A stretch of 64,000 nt of DNA from Neospora caninum Liverpool (lineage: Eukaryota; Apicomplexa; Conoidasida; Eucoccidiorida; Sarcocystidae): NCBI RefSeq assembly GCF_000208865.1, contig NC_018390.1:5040270-5104269 (forward strand), read 5' to 3'. Shown here in pieces: positions 13,101-25,100 of the stretch. The notes below the pieces were generated by a model. That model saw nothing but the letters and a program-made list of their open reading frames with translations. It made no database searches and was not told where the DNA came from. Position numbers and translations under genes: made by a program. Numbering within the stretch: position 1 is the first letter of the stretch; every line of letters starts with the position of its first letter.

Positions 13101-16100
13101 TATCAACGAGGAGACGCCTGATGCTTCGAACTGCGTCTTCGCTCTCGCCCTCCGCTGCAAAGAGCTGAGGAAGGGTGGCAACGGGAAACAGAGACAGCGA
13201 CGAAGGCCGAGACGATGCAGAGCTCCCTGCAAGTGTCTCCTTCCGATCGCTCGCGTCCTGCGCTTCGCTCTCCACCTGGGTGGCTGCCCGGCGCACTGAA
13301 CTAACGGAAAGCAGAGTTCTCGACAAAAACGAAAAGAACGAAGACGAAGAGAAACAAACCTCAGAGACGCCCGGCGGCGCGCTCCAATACACCTCGCCCA
13401 CACCCAGCCATCTAAGACAGCCCGCGGCCGACTCGCCACACGCGCCGCCAGAGACTGGAGACGACGGAGAAGCGGAAGCGAGCGAGGAAGATGAGGACAC
13501 AGGCGACTGAGAAGCGCCGCGCATGCACGTTGCGAGAGTCGCATGTGGGGCCGTCGTTTGATCCAGTTCGGTTCCTCTCGTCGAAGAAACGAGGGCAGAC
13601 GGAACGGGCAGAAGAAGGAAAGACTTCCCGTCTCTGTCTCGCTGGAAGCAAGAACGAAGAAGCCGCCAAAGCGCGGGTGGAGCTGCGTCGTCGCCTGGCC
13701 CATCCGACAGAGTCTCCGAGGTAGACGAAGACGACCACGCGGCGCCTGCCAACAAACGGGGCTCAGGACACGACCCCTCCAGCATTTGGAGCGGAGGTAC
13801 GGCGCAAACCCCTAGCTCCGTTTCTCTGCCTGCAGCCTCCGCCAGGAACAAAAGGAGGCGCGCGACGCCGTCCAGAAGCGCGGCACACGGCGCGCATAAC
13901 TCGGAGACGCGCTGCGAGTGCGGGGTGAACGCCACGCTTCTACCGGTGTCTCGTCCTGAGAAAGCGACTGACGGCGAAGACGGAGAAGAGAAGACGGAGG
14001 GGCGAGGAAGAGCAGTGGACGCAGGGGACCGTGGCGACAAGCCGGAAGGAGATGAAGAGCGCGACAAAGAAAGGGGGCTGTGAGATGGCACCACCGAGGA
14101 GAAACACGAGAGGCCTTTTCCGTCTTCCAGACAGGGAAGTGAGGCGACGCACTGAAGGCCTCGCACATGCCAGAGAGCGAGCGAGGGAAGAGGAGGAAGC
14201 GAGAAGTCGCAGACGGAAACGCGGCTCCGCCTTGCTTTGTCGTTGCACTCTCTCTCTTCCTTTCGCTCGGTTTCGCCTCGGTCTTTGAGTCGAACGGCCG
14301 ATCCGCGCCAAACGGGGAAAGCATCAGATCTTCCCGTGAGGACCTCAGCGATGTCTCCTGCAGCTTGGCTTCCTGGAATTCCCCTTCCAGTACAGAAAGA
14401 AGAAACGAGAAGAGAAGACAAAGCAGCGCGCGTGCCCGAGTCCCCAGCGGACCCCACACGTGTCTCCTTCGCTGTGCCTGGACAAGAGAGGCACACGCCG
14501 AGGTCGTGGAAGAGCGCCAAGGCTCCAACGACTGTGGGGCGCGTCCCTACGCCCAAGAGAGAGAGCGGATCGGAGGAAGACGGCGAGAAACAAGTCCTGG
14601 GGTCCAAACCCAGACAAGACGCGAAGAGGGACGAGGACGAACAGGAGGAAGAACCGGCCAGCTGGCTGCTGTGGGAGCGGCCTTGGAAGGAGAGAAGCGA
14701 ATGCGGATGGACGCGATCCTGCTCGCTTAGCTCCCGATTCTCTGCTGGTTCAATTCCGCGGCCTTTCTCTCGCTTTCGCCCGTCGTCCTCTGCCTCCCAT
14801 TGTTCTCGCCCTGCGGTGCGTGGCCTGTCTGCCCCGTCCCTCTTTTGTTCTGCCTCCTCGCCGTTCGCGCACACGCCTGACCACAACTGCGAACACTGGG
14901 GGTCGAGGAATCGCACGAGGTGTCCATACACCGCGAACACGCGGTCCGACGGCGCGTGAAGCGAGGCGGGTGCGGCGAGGCCGCTGTAGGTCCACCTGAG
15001 AAGCTCGTCGCCAGTCGCCTGTCTCTCTTCCCTCTCGTTTCCACTCGTGCGCCCCGTGCGTCGCGAGCCGTTGGCCGACCGCTTTCGCTTTCTCTGTTCT
15101 CTCCACTCGTTGTCAACCTCCTCCGAGGACGACAGGTGTGACAGAGAAGAGACTGGTGAGGGGGAAACGCGGCTCCGCCGAGACTGGCGCGGCCCCGAGC
15201 GTCGCCGTTTGCCCCTTGGCGGGGACGCGCTATCGGCTGGGGCTCGAGTCGCGCAGGCCGCTGCGTCTCCAGAAGGACAGAGACACTGTCTCTTCCAGGC
15301 CGAAGGGCAAAGGCCTTGAGGCGCCCGCTCCAGATCCACTGATAAGGCGGACTGCTGCCGTTGTGGGGACCTTCCGCTCCCACGTCGCCGTTTCCTCCCA
15401 CGGGCCAGTCCGTGCAAAGGCCCTTCGCGAGGCCCCAGTGTCTCGTCCTCGTCAGCGCTCGACGAACTGTCGAGGCTCGAGTCGCTCTGTGACATGGCGT
15501 CCCCCTCAACGTCCATAACGACGGTAACTTCGGGAAGCCTCTCGCCGGGGTCCAGACGAGGCGTGTCATCTCCTCGCGCGTGCATGCAGCCGTCGAGGCT
15601 TCGCCGCCCCTCGGCAGCTCTGCAGACTGTCAACGCTGCGCCGCGCGTCTTCTCCAGTTCTTCGGCAGCTGCCGCCGTCGTTACTTCGCACGCAGGCAGC
15701 CACCGACGGGTGCGAAGTTGCAGAAGGAAGGCCGAGGGGAACGCAGAAGAAGAGGAAGAAGAAGACCACAGAGAGAAAGGAGAGGGACCGCGGCTCGTGA
15801 CATGCGTCCGCGTCGTCGGAGTGTCTCGGCAGGCCGCCGCCAAAAACGGTTGAATGCGCGTCTCCCAGCTGTGGCACAAAATGTCGGAGAGCAGGAGGGC
15901 GCGTCGCCGTTCGTCGTCGGCTTCTGTCCGATCTCTTGGGTCTCGTTCGGGTTCTGTGCCTCGCTCAGGAGACGAGCGCGACGCGCAGCCTCCCGACGCA
16001 GGAAGGAAAGAACCCGCGGAAGCAGAGGAAGGCGAGACCGGGAGAGAAGCGTTTTGCGACATGCGTGGAAGCACGAGTGAGTTTGAAAGCAGCTCGAAAT

Positions 16101-19100
16101 CGAGAGAAATGAAGTCCTCGACCAGCAGCGACACTCCCTCTGGGGGATCCTCTCCCGCGTGTTCTGATGCTTCGCATGTCTCGTCCCAAGCCGGATACGC
16201 TGCCGCTCTTTCGCTCCGATCCGCCATGCCGGGGCTTTCACGCTCGTCGCCCTGTCCTGTGGAGAGGTCGCGGGGAACCTCGTGACCGCAGCGATTCTTC
16301 GCCGTTCCCGGCGCTGCCTCCACATTGACGCTTGACTGCTTGCATGCGGCCTGGTGCGCCACGAGGCTCTGCCACTCTGCGGGCGTCCGACTCGCCACGA
16401 GAAGCTGGAGGATGTTCAGCGGCAAAGTTGCGACACCCAGGGCAGCTTCGGCCGTCCGCGACTCTCGCGTTTTTTCGTCTCTGAGCTTCTCGCTGCTCGC
16501 ATCCGACACCGCGCCCGCCGACGCCGCGCTCGCGGAGAGAGAAGCGAACGAAGATGTCGAGGCAACGCCCCCCACTGCGATGGCGCACGTGTAGTCCGAA
16601 GCGGCGAACACTTGGTCCTCGATCTGAAGCAGACGGAGAGAAAGGAGACAGTCTGCCTCCTTTCCGCGCCCCGCCCTGCTGTCCAGCGCCTCCCCATGCT
16701 GCTTTCTGCCCTTGTCCGTGTCGCTCAGGTTTCCGGAAGCCCCCAAAGGCGGCCGAGCCGACTGCCACGCGAGTTCGTACACCACCTTCTGGACCGGCAG
16801 GAAGTTTGTGAGTCCCAGAAAAGAGAAGAATGCAGCCCAGGTTTCGACTGGGGCGTAATCGAAGTAGCGCGACGAGAGTTCAACTGGTTGCGGAACCTCG
16901 AGGAGACTACGCAGCTCGCCTTTCTTCCTCTTCCCGCTGAACAGACCCTCAGGCTCCCCACTCGCCACCTCGCGCTCCCCTGTCCCCTCGAGAGGCCTGG
17001 CCCGAAGGGACACCGGCAGTCGCAGGCGCCAATCGCCGAGGGCAACCCGCTCGCCGGCTGCCGTTAACACTTGGAACGACTTCCAAATTTCCTTGCCCGC
17101 TTCGTCCAACTCTTCATCTGTGGAGGGCGCCGCCCTCTGCGCGTCTCGCCTTTGTCGCCTGTCCAATGTGCTTGGCGCTTCGTTTCCGGGGCTCTCGGAG
17201 GCTGGCCCTCGTCGCGGCCTCGCCCACCTTCCCCTGTCTCTCCATTGCTCTCTCGCAACCTCTCTCTCGCTCTTTCTCTCTCCGCTGCGAGGACGCTGCC
17301 TTTGCCCCGCCGAGCGCAAGACGACGCGCAAGTCGTCGAGGTGGAGAGCGAGGAAGGCAAGGAGAGAGACGAGGGTGGAGTCGGCGAGGTGCTCGGCGGC
17401 CGCTGGGTCGGAGAGAAGAGGAATGACTCGAGACGAAATCAGCTGGAACGCCCCGGCCTCTTGAACGCCGAGCCGACTGAGACTGCGGAGCGCGCGAATG
17501 CGCTGCAGTGCGCGTTCGTCCTCTTTCTCCTTCGGGAAGCCGTCCGCGTGTTCTCTGCCTCCGTCGTTTTCTCGACCGGACGCGCGAAACGCCTGGAACA
17601 CTTCGGGCGAGAGGATGCGAACCAAATGTTCGACTGCGCGTCGCGTTCTGTGGCGCATGTGCGCTTCCTCCCGCGAGTTATCTCCCGATTCCCTCTGCGC
17701 GCCTTGCGTCTCCTCTGGCTCGTGTTTCGTTCCTCGGAGCAACGCCCGTCGCCGCTCTTCTTCCCGCGCCGTCTGTCGCTTGTCGCCCTCGCAGGCTGCA
17801 GAGGGCGAGCTTGAATGCGAGCACGCCACGGCTGTCTCTGTTTCGGCTTCGGCCCCTGGCGGCTTGAAGCCGCCTTCGCCCTCGGGCGAGCCGAAAGGGG
17901 ACAGCTCGTGGAACGCAGCGCGGGGCGACAACCCTGAGTGCGAGAAGAGCGTCTCTTCTTGTTCACGGACGCCGTTGTCTCCCACCAGCACATAAAGAGG
18001 CAAGAAAGCGTCTCCGCTCGCGGCGCCTCCTGTGCGATAGGGCCTTTTTTCGTTCTCGCCCTCCTCGTGGGTCGCTGCTCGTCCCTCACCGGCGCGGCCT
18101 CTGCGTCCAGACTCGCTCCGGATGCCCGCCGCGACTCGCAACCCAGACGACGTAGGCAGAAAAGGAATCGTTTTCAAAGCCTCGAACGCAAAGTGAATCT
18201 CATCTCGCGTGTAGTCGCCCTTCTCCACAAGTTCATCAAGGAAACAGAGAAACAGGCCGACCCACGGCGCCGACAAAACCTCGTCGGCCTCGCCCCAGTC
18301 CTGCTCGGCGCCTGCAGAGGTGCGCGCCTCAGCTCTGCCTTCGCCCGCTCGACCGATAGCAGCGACGCGAGAGGCACAATCCGTTGACCCAGCAGACGCG
18401 TTCTCTCTGTCTCCTCTAGCGACACACGGAGATTCCGCTTTCGCGCTCGTGCTGCCCCCACGCCCACGTGCCGTCGGCGTGTGGCAAGCGACAGCCGACC
18501 GAAGAAACTCGACGGCGTCCCAGAGCGAGAAGGCGCGGACGCCCAGTCGACGCAGCGCCTCCTCGCCAGTTTCCTGGAGCATCGTCGGATGAACGTAAAA
18601 GAGATTCAGGTGTTGTTTCAGAAGCGCCGGAGACACCAAGCGCGCTTGCAGATCGTCTGAGGCTGTCGCGCAGTCGCCCGAGTCGCCTGCCTCCTCTTTT
18701 TCTGGTTCCCCTCCCGTCTCTACTTCGCTGCGTCCGCGGGGTGGGGCCGCCGCGGGCTGCGCCCCGTCCCTGTCTCCGCCTTGGCCCTCGACAGCACGCG
18801 CCTTCGAAGACGCCGGCTCGCCCCCAGAAGCGCGATCAGCCAGGAGCGAAGACTCCGAGAGGCCGCCCGCCTTCGCAGCTCGGCCCAGCCCGTGGTGAGC
18901 AGCAAAACCCGCGACCTCAGACGCCGCGTGGTGGGGCCAGCTTCTCGCTCGCGTCGCCCGATTTGCTGGCAGAGAAGCCGAAGGCAGAAGCGCGATCGTC
19001 GGCGCCGCCCAGATGAACGGCAGCGGCCTGCTCTCGCTTCTGGGACGGGAAGTGCCTGCTTCCGCAGTGTCGCTTGCTCCTCCAGAACCTGTCTCTGCAA

Positions 19101-22100
19101 CTTGCCTCTTCTGGAGCCGAGAAGCCGACAAAGACGAAGACGAAAGCGAGGTAGAGGAAAACAGCCGTGCCGCGGGGTCGATTACCATGACGCAAGGCTC
19201 TTGTCTGAGGAGGCGGAGGATCTCGCGCGCTGCAGGCGCGAAGAAATCGTTGTCTTTGGCGGCGAAGAAGGGAAGGAAGCGGAGAAACGAGGTCTGCAGC
19301 GGGAAGAGATCTGACCGCTTGCAGAAGTGAAGAGCCGCGAGAAACGTCTCGGGCAAAGCCGCCCGCAACTGGAGGTTGAAGAAGGACGAAACGACCAGAC
19401 TCTCGCGGGAGGCAGTCAATTCGAACGGCGCATGCAAGACGAACGGGAGGCCGAAGGAACGAATCGGCAGGTAACAAAACACGGGGCGAGACTCAGGAAC
19501 AGCCGGAAGAAGAGCGGACGAGATGCCAGAAAGACGGGAAGAAGAGGAAGCCGGAGAGGCAGAAGAAGGGGCTTCGGGATCGGGAACGAGATCGAATGAA
19601 GGGCGAGTTTCGAGACCGTAGACAGGAGCAGCTGCATGCCCAGAGGAGAGGAGAGGAAGCGCCACGACGATTTCAGTTCGTCGTCGTTCCATTTCTTCGG
19701 CCTCTCGATCTCCCCCTGACAACGCAGGGCGAGCGTCTTCTTCCTCCCTTTGTGCAGGGACGAGAACGGAGAATTCGCACCGTACGAGGATCCAGTCTTC
19801 CTCTTTGCGGGTTTCGCCGTTCGGGTGTCTCGACGCTCCTGAGCCCCGCGGATTGTCTCTGTCGTCCTCCGCTGCTGGCGGCTCCGCCGCGCTCGCCTCC
19901 TCCTCGCGCAAAGCCGCATGCCTGCTGGCCAGTCTCACTCGCTGCACTGTGTATGACTTGCCCTGCCTTGCGCCCGAAAAGGACAACCGCCGCCATGCTC
20001 CCCCTGCCTCCGCCTCGGCGCAACCCGCGCCGCAGTCGCCTGCTCTGTCTCCTTCGGGGTTGAGGGCCACGACGCGCTTCTCGACAACAGAGAAGACGGG
20101 TGGACGGCTCAGGCGGAGACACGAACTCACCCGCGTCAGCTGCCGGAGAAAGAGAAGCTCTTCGGGGCACAAGGCGGCGAGGCGGGCTGCGAGGCCTTCC
20201 TGGGGTGCGCGCCAGCACTCGGCGCCGACTCCCGACAGCAGCGAGGCCTTGAGGGGGAGCCACACGACCGTTCGCCATGTGGCGGAGGCCGAGGAGGCCG
20301 AGCTAGCCAGGGGCGCTCCGGAAGCAGCCGAAGGCGAAGACGAACCGACAGCAGGGCCCGCCGAAGGGGCGACCTGGAAGAACGACGAGGTGACTCGGGT
20401 GCCGGCTTCGTCGCGGAGAGAACGGCTTCCTACAGACGAGCAACCCACTTCCCGGCGCTGGGGGGCGACGCCGTTTTTCGCGGTCGGGATTTTCGTCGCG
20501 GGGAAGCGCGCGAGGCCGGGCGAGACGCACGAGCCGGGAAGCGCGACGCGTCGAGGGCTTCCCGGAAAGAGCCCAGAGAGGTTGGCACCACTGCTCACCC
20601 AGTTTGCAGAGGCGAGGACCGAGGCAGGAAGGTAGAAGTGCGCCTCGGGGGGCTCGAGCCAGTGCGGGAGAACAAAGCCGAGGCCTGTGGGGTCCGACGC
20701 TTCGAATTTGAAGGCGAACCCCTTCGAGAAGAGATGGGGACGATCGGAGATGGCGAACACGGACTTGAAACCTAATCCAAATTTGCCAATCTTCTTCACT
20801 TCCCCCGCCTTCTCCCTGTCTTTCCCCTCTTCTGGGATGCTGCCGGCGCCGTTCGCCTGCGTCGCCCGGACCTCGCGCTTAACCTTCGTGCTTCTGGCGA
20901 CGTCGCACAGCGCTCGGACGTCTTTCTCCGTGAACCCGTTCTCGTTGTTGAACGCAGCGAGGCCCTCCGGAGTCACCTCGAAATGAAGCGAAGGCTCCGC
21001 GAGGGCAAGCGAGAGGCCGTCAGCACTCAGCGATGCGTTTTCTCTCATCCGCACTTGGCTTCGGAGCGCCTCCAACGCGCTGTAGTTGTTGTCGTCTGCG
21101 TTCTGAAGGAGTTCCATCTGTAGGTGGGAATCTGCAGTGTACAGCCCTCGAGAGAGCCGATCCAACGCGCGCGTCAGGCGCTGTCTCTGCCTAAGAAGGA
21201 CGTCTTCGATCAGCGCATTCGTCTCCCGCTCCTTCTTCTTTTCTTCTCGCTCTTCAGGTGTGCGAAGGGCTTCTTGGGAAGGCGCATCCTGGTCCTTCGC
21301 GCCCGTGGACGAGCTCTCGGCACCACCACGCAGCTTCAAACCTACACCAAACTCCTCGATTCGTATCGCTTCGATGATAGCTCGCTGGCGGGCGTAGGGC
21401 GACTCCGAACAGGGAAGGCTCTCTTTTCCCTCGATGCCAGGCTCTTCCTTCGCCTCGAGTCCCTGGGTGCCTTGCTCCAAAACGCGTTGCCTTGCCTCGC
21501 CGTCCGCGCCTGCATCCATCTCCGATTTGCAAGACGAGGCCTTCTGAAACGGCACGAACTTCTCACACAGCGAAACGGGCTCGTCGGGGACTCCCCGAAT
21601 CTCTCCTCCTGCTTCCCTTCCGCGTTCGCCCATCTCGCCAGGTTTCGGGGCTTGATGCGGCTTCCGGAGATGGAGCAGAGGCTGCGAAAGAAGAAGCTCT
21701 TCCTCGTCCGAGCTCGAGCGACGCCTCCGGTGCACGGGTGCCTCGTCGTCCACGCCCGAAACTGGAGAGAACGAAGGATACAACGGGCCTTCCTGAGGCG
21801 CCAGAGGGGACTCGAGGCGCGCACCCCGAACCGGCGAAGAGAGACCTGACGCGGGCTCTTCAGAGGCATCAGCGTGTACCGACGAGGAGTGGCTGTTTTC
21901 CCCCGTAGACGCACCCAGCGTGTTTGGAACTTGTGTTTCTGGGAAAGAACCCGCTTCGCCGCCTTCCCCCTCTGCGCCTGGTTCTCGGTTCGCCCCGAGC
22001 TGGTTCGAGACGTGTCTCTCGAGCAGCGATTTTCCAGCAGCTTCGCCGAGCTCGAGCTCACCGCATCGCCCTCGCTTCTCCCACGTCTCGGCCTGTTCTT

Positions 22101-25100
22101 CTGCCTCCAACACATCCCTGCAAAGAGAGACCGCCGCTTCCAGAGCTGCGCATTGCGCCTGCGAGAGGTGTTGAGCGCTCGTCTCCATTTGCCCCGAAAA
22201 GACGCATACTGGCCCAGCAGAAGAAGACGAGGACGAACGCGAACCAGGCCGTGGAAGACAGGAGGCAGACGGAACAGAAAGATGCAGGGAAACAGGAGGC
22301 GAAGCGGAAAGAGAAGACGGAAGAGAAGTCGAAGGGGCTGCCGAGGCTGAGCAACCTGAGAACCAGGACGCGTACGCCAAGCGTTCCATTTCAAGCAAGA
22401 GACGTCTCCGTCCCACACGGGCAGCAAGCGGAGACACCAATGTCTCGATTCCTTCTCTCCAGGCGAAGAACGGCAGTGAAAGGAGAAAGTGAGATGCAAA
22501 CGCGACGACACTCTGGACATCTCGGTCGCTATGAGGCTTCGCGTCAGTTTGTTTCGCTCCCTGCGCATAAGCGATCTCTCCCCAGAAGCGACGCTGAATT
22601 TCCGTGCGAAGGCCAGATTCGTCGCCGACCCCGCGGAGCGCAGCGGCGCCCGCCGATCGCCCTGCTGCGCGTTCTGTGCACAGCAGCGACAAAAAGGAGA
22701 CAGCTGTCTCCTGGCCGCAGCGTCGCCCGAGGCTCTGGAGAAATGCGGCGACCGCAGCAGGGCCTTCTGCCTGGGGCGCGGCGGCCTCTTCCTCGGCACG
22801 CGAGGAAGACGAACGCGAGGAAGCGAGGGTGTGACGGGGAAGTCGGACGAGCGTCTGGGGATCCAGGAGAAGGAAGAAGGACGACGCAGCCAGGGTGCCC
22901 GGAGACGAATGCGCAGCAGGTGAGGCCGAAGCGGGGACGAGAGGCAGATGAAGATGTCGTCTCAGAAACGAGAGGAGCGGGCCGTGAAGAGGCGCAAAAG
23001 TCGACTCCCAGTTCAAGAAAAAGTTCATATCGACAAGGGGGGGCGCCGTCGCTATCAACCAGGCGACCTGGCCGGGAGAGAAGCCCGCCGCGAAGGACGA
23101 GGGCGGAGAGGCAGCCGCCACGGGCACGCTCGACGCAGGGCAACTGAGGCGCTCGTACCCAGGGGAGGCGACAGCGCGAGACGCAGCGGAAGGAAAAGAC
23201 GAAAGGAGAGAAGACGGAGACAGGAGAGACACTGCAGGAAGGATGGAAGCGCCGTAGAGGTCCCGGAGTCGAGCTTGGCCTTCCACAGACAACGTGGGAT
23301 TGCCTCGGTCTCCAGATTCGTCTCCAGATGCGTCCTCCGAAGAGTCGTCACTTGCGCTGTCCTCGCCGAGAGGAGCCGAACTGAGCCCGAGGAGTCTGCG
23401 ACCTAGCGCAGCGAGTCTCCTGCCTTGTCGCAGCGAAGGCAACGGAAGGCGCCCGGAAGTGCCGGAAGACAGAGAAGAAAACGGAGAAAGTGACGATCCA
23501 GAGACATGAAGCAGGAGAAGACGGTGATAGACTCGGAGACGATCCTGCTTGGACAGCGGCACATCTGTCGTCTGCCAAAGAGAACCCGGCCCCGGGGAGG
23601 CTAGAGGCAAAGCCTGTGTTTCCCGTCGAGGGTCTGTGTGGTCGGGAGCTCCCATAAACAGCGACGGGAAAGATTCGGCCAGAAAGAAGGTAAGGATTGC
23701 GGCTTCGTCCCTTGCCTGGGCTGTGTGCCTTCCTTCTGCCTCTTGCCACGACGCGTGCACGCTGCGGAGACCGCCGTCTTCGCCTTCTACCCCGTCATTC
23801 TCAACGTCGCTTGCGTTCCGCGATCGACCCCGCTCCTCGCGGACTCTGTGCCTCCTTCCTTCGCCTTTCGATTCTAGATCGGTGCCGCTGTCGAGGGCTC
23901 TGTCCCTTTGTCTCTCTCGGCGTCCCAGAGGTGTCTCCGCGTCGCCTGCTTGGCTCCCTCTGACTCGCAAGGCAGTGCCGAGCGCCCAGAGAGCCTCAGG
24001 CAGAGAAAGAAGACATTTTAAGAAACTCGCCTGGGCCTCTCTGCCTCGCTCCGGCTTCCGCGAGGAAAGCAAATCTTCGCCTCGCGTGTCGGCCCGCTCT
24101 GCGTCTCCGTCAACTTGGCCCGGAGGCCCCCGCTTCGAGACGACGCGTGCTTCCAGTGCAGCTAGACATTCGACGATTTCTTGCAGGTCGCCTCCAGTTT
24201 GCCTCTTTCTGCGGCGTCTTCTCTGCCATCGAGGCACGGGCCCCCCGATGGCCGCTCGCTGCTCCTCTGTCTCTCTCGCCGTCTCCCAGTTGTCCCAGTC
24301 TTCCTCACCATTCCACGAAATGCCCCGCCTTCTCTCGTCCCTCATTTTCTGCACTTCGCTCAAAATCGAAAAGAGCAGTTCCTCATTCCCTGCAGCTCCA
24401 GAGCCCCCAAAGGGAGGAGATGCAGGAGCGAGAGGGGAGGCTGGAGCGTCGGAGGCTTCCGTTGCCTCACCGCAGCCGCGATCTGCCCAGGAGGAAGAGG
24501 CTGCGGAAGAGAATAAATCCTCTCTCTTCTTCCCACTCTCCACCCCGCCCTCCGGAGAGGAACGGTCCCCCGCCGCCTGTCTCCCAGGTGAGGCCTCGGC
24601 GCCTGGCTCCCCAGCAACAAACGCGCCGCTCGACAAACGGTTCTCCTCCGATTTCACGCCGCCCAGTCCAGTCTCGGTGTCGCCCCTGTGACTCCCAGGA
24701 GCCGCTGTGGCTTGGGCGCTCGAGAAGAAGAGTGACAGCAGACGGATCGCTTCCGCAGATGTAAGTGTTTTTCTTCTCGGCATCGAGAGAGCCGAAGCGC
24801 AGGACGGTGAGAACGTGGAAGAGGAAGACAAGGGAAAAGAGGTAGAGGTAGAGGCCGGGCCAGGCACAGTGTCTGTCGCCCCGAGGTCTCGCTTCCGGTC
24901 CTTCGCTCCGTTTTCCTTTTCTGTCGGCGGCGCTTCCCCTGGAGTCGCGCCCTCCTCGCTCCCAACTTCGCGCTCTGCCCGAGCCAGCCTGCGGAGGAAC
25001 TCTCCGAGGCACAGAAGCGGGGGCGTGGCCGACTCAGCGAGAGACAAAGGCACGGAGTCGGCCGCTGTAGAAGAGAGGAGCTTCGCGCGCCGCTTCAGCG

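Noticed and set aside
21924..23147. 407-codon plus-strand frame, and many others between 9,374 and 26,280
   Set aside because: Antisense shadows of the giant minus-strand exon; Arg/Pro/Ser-rich composition, no motifs, no splice support.
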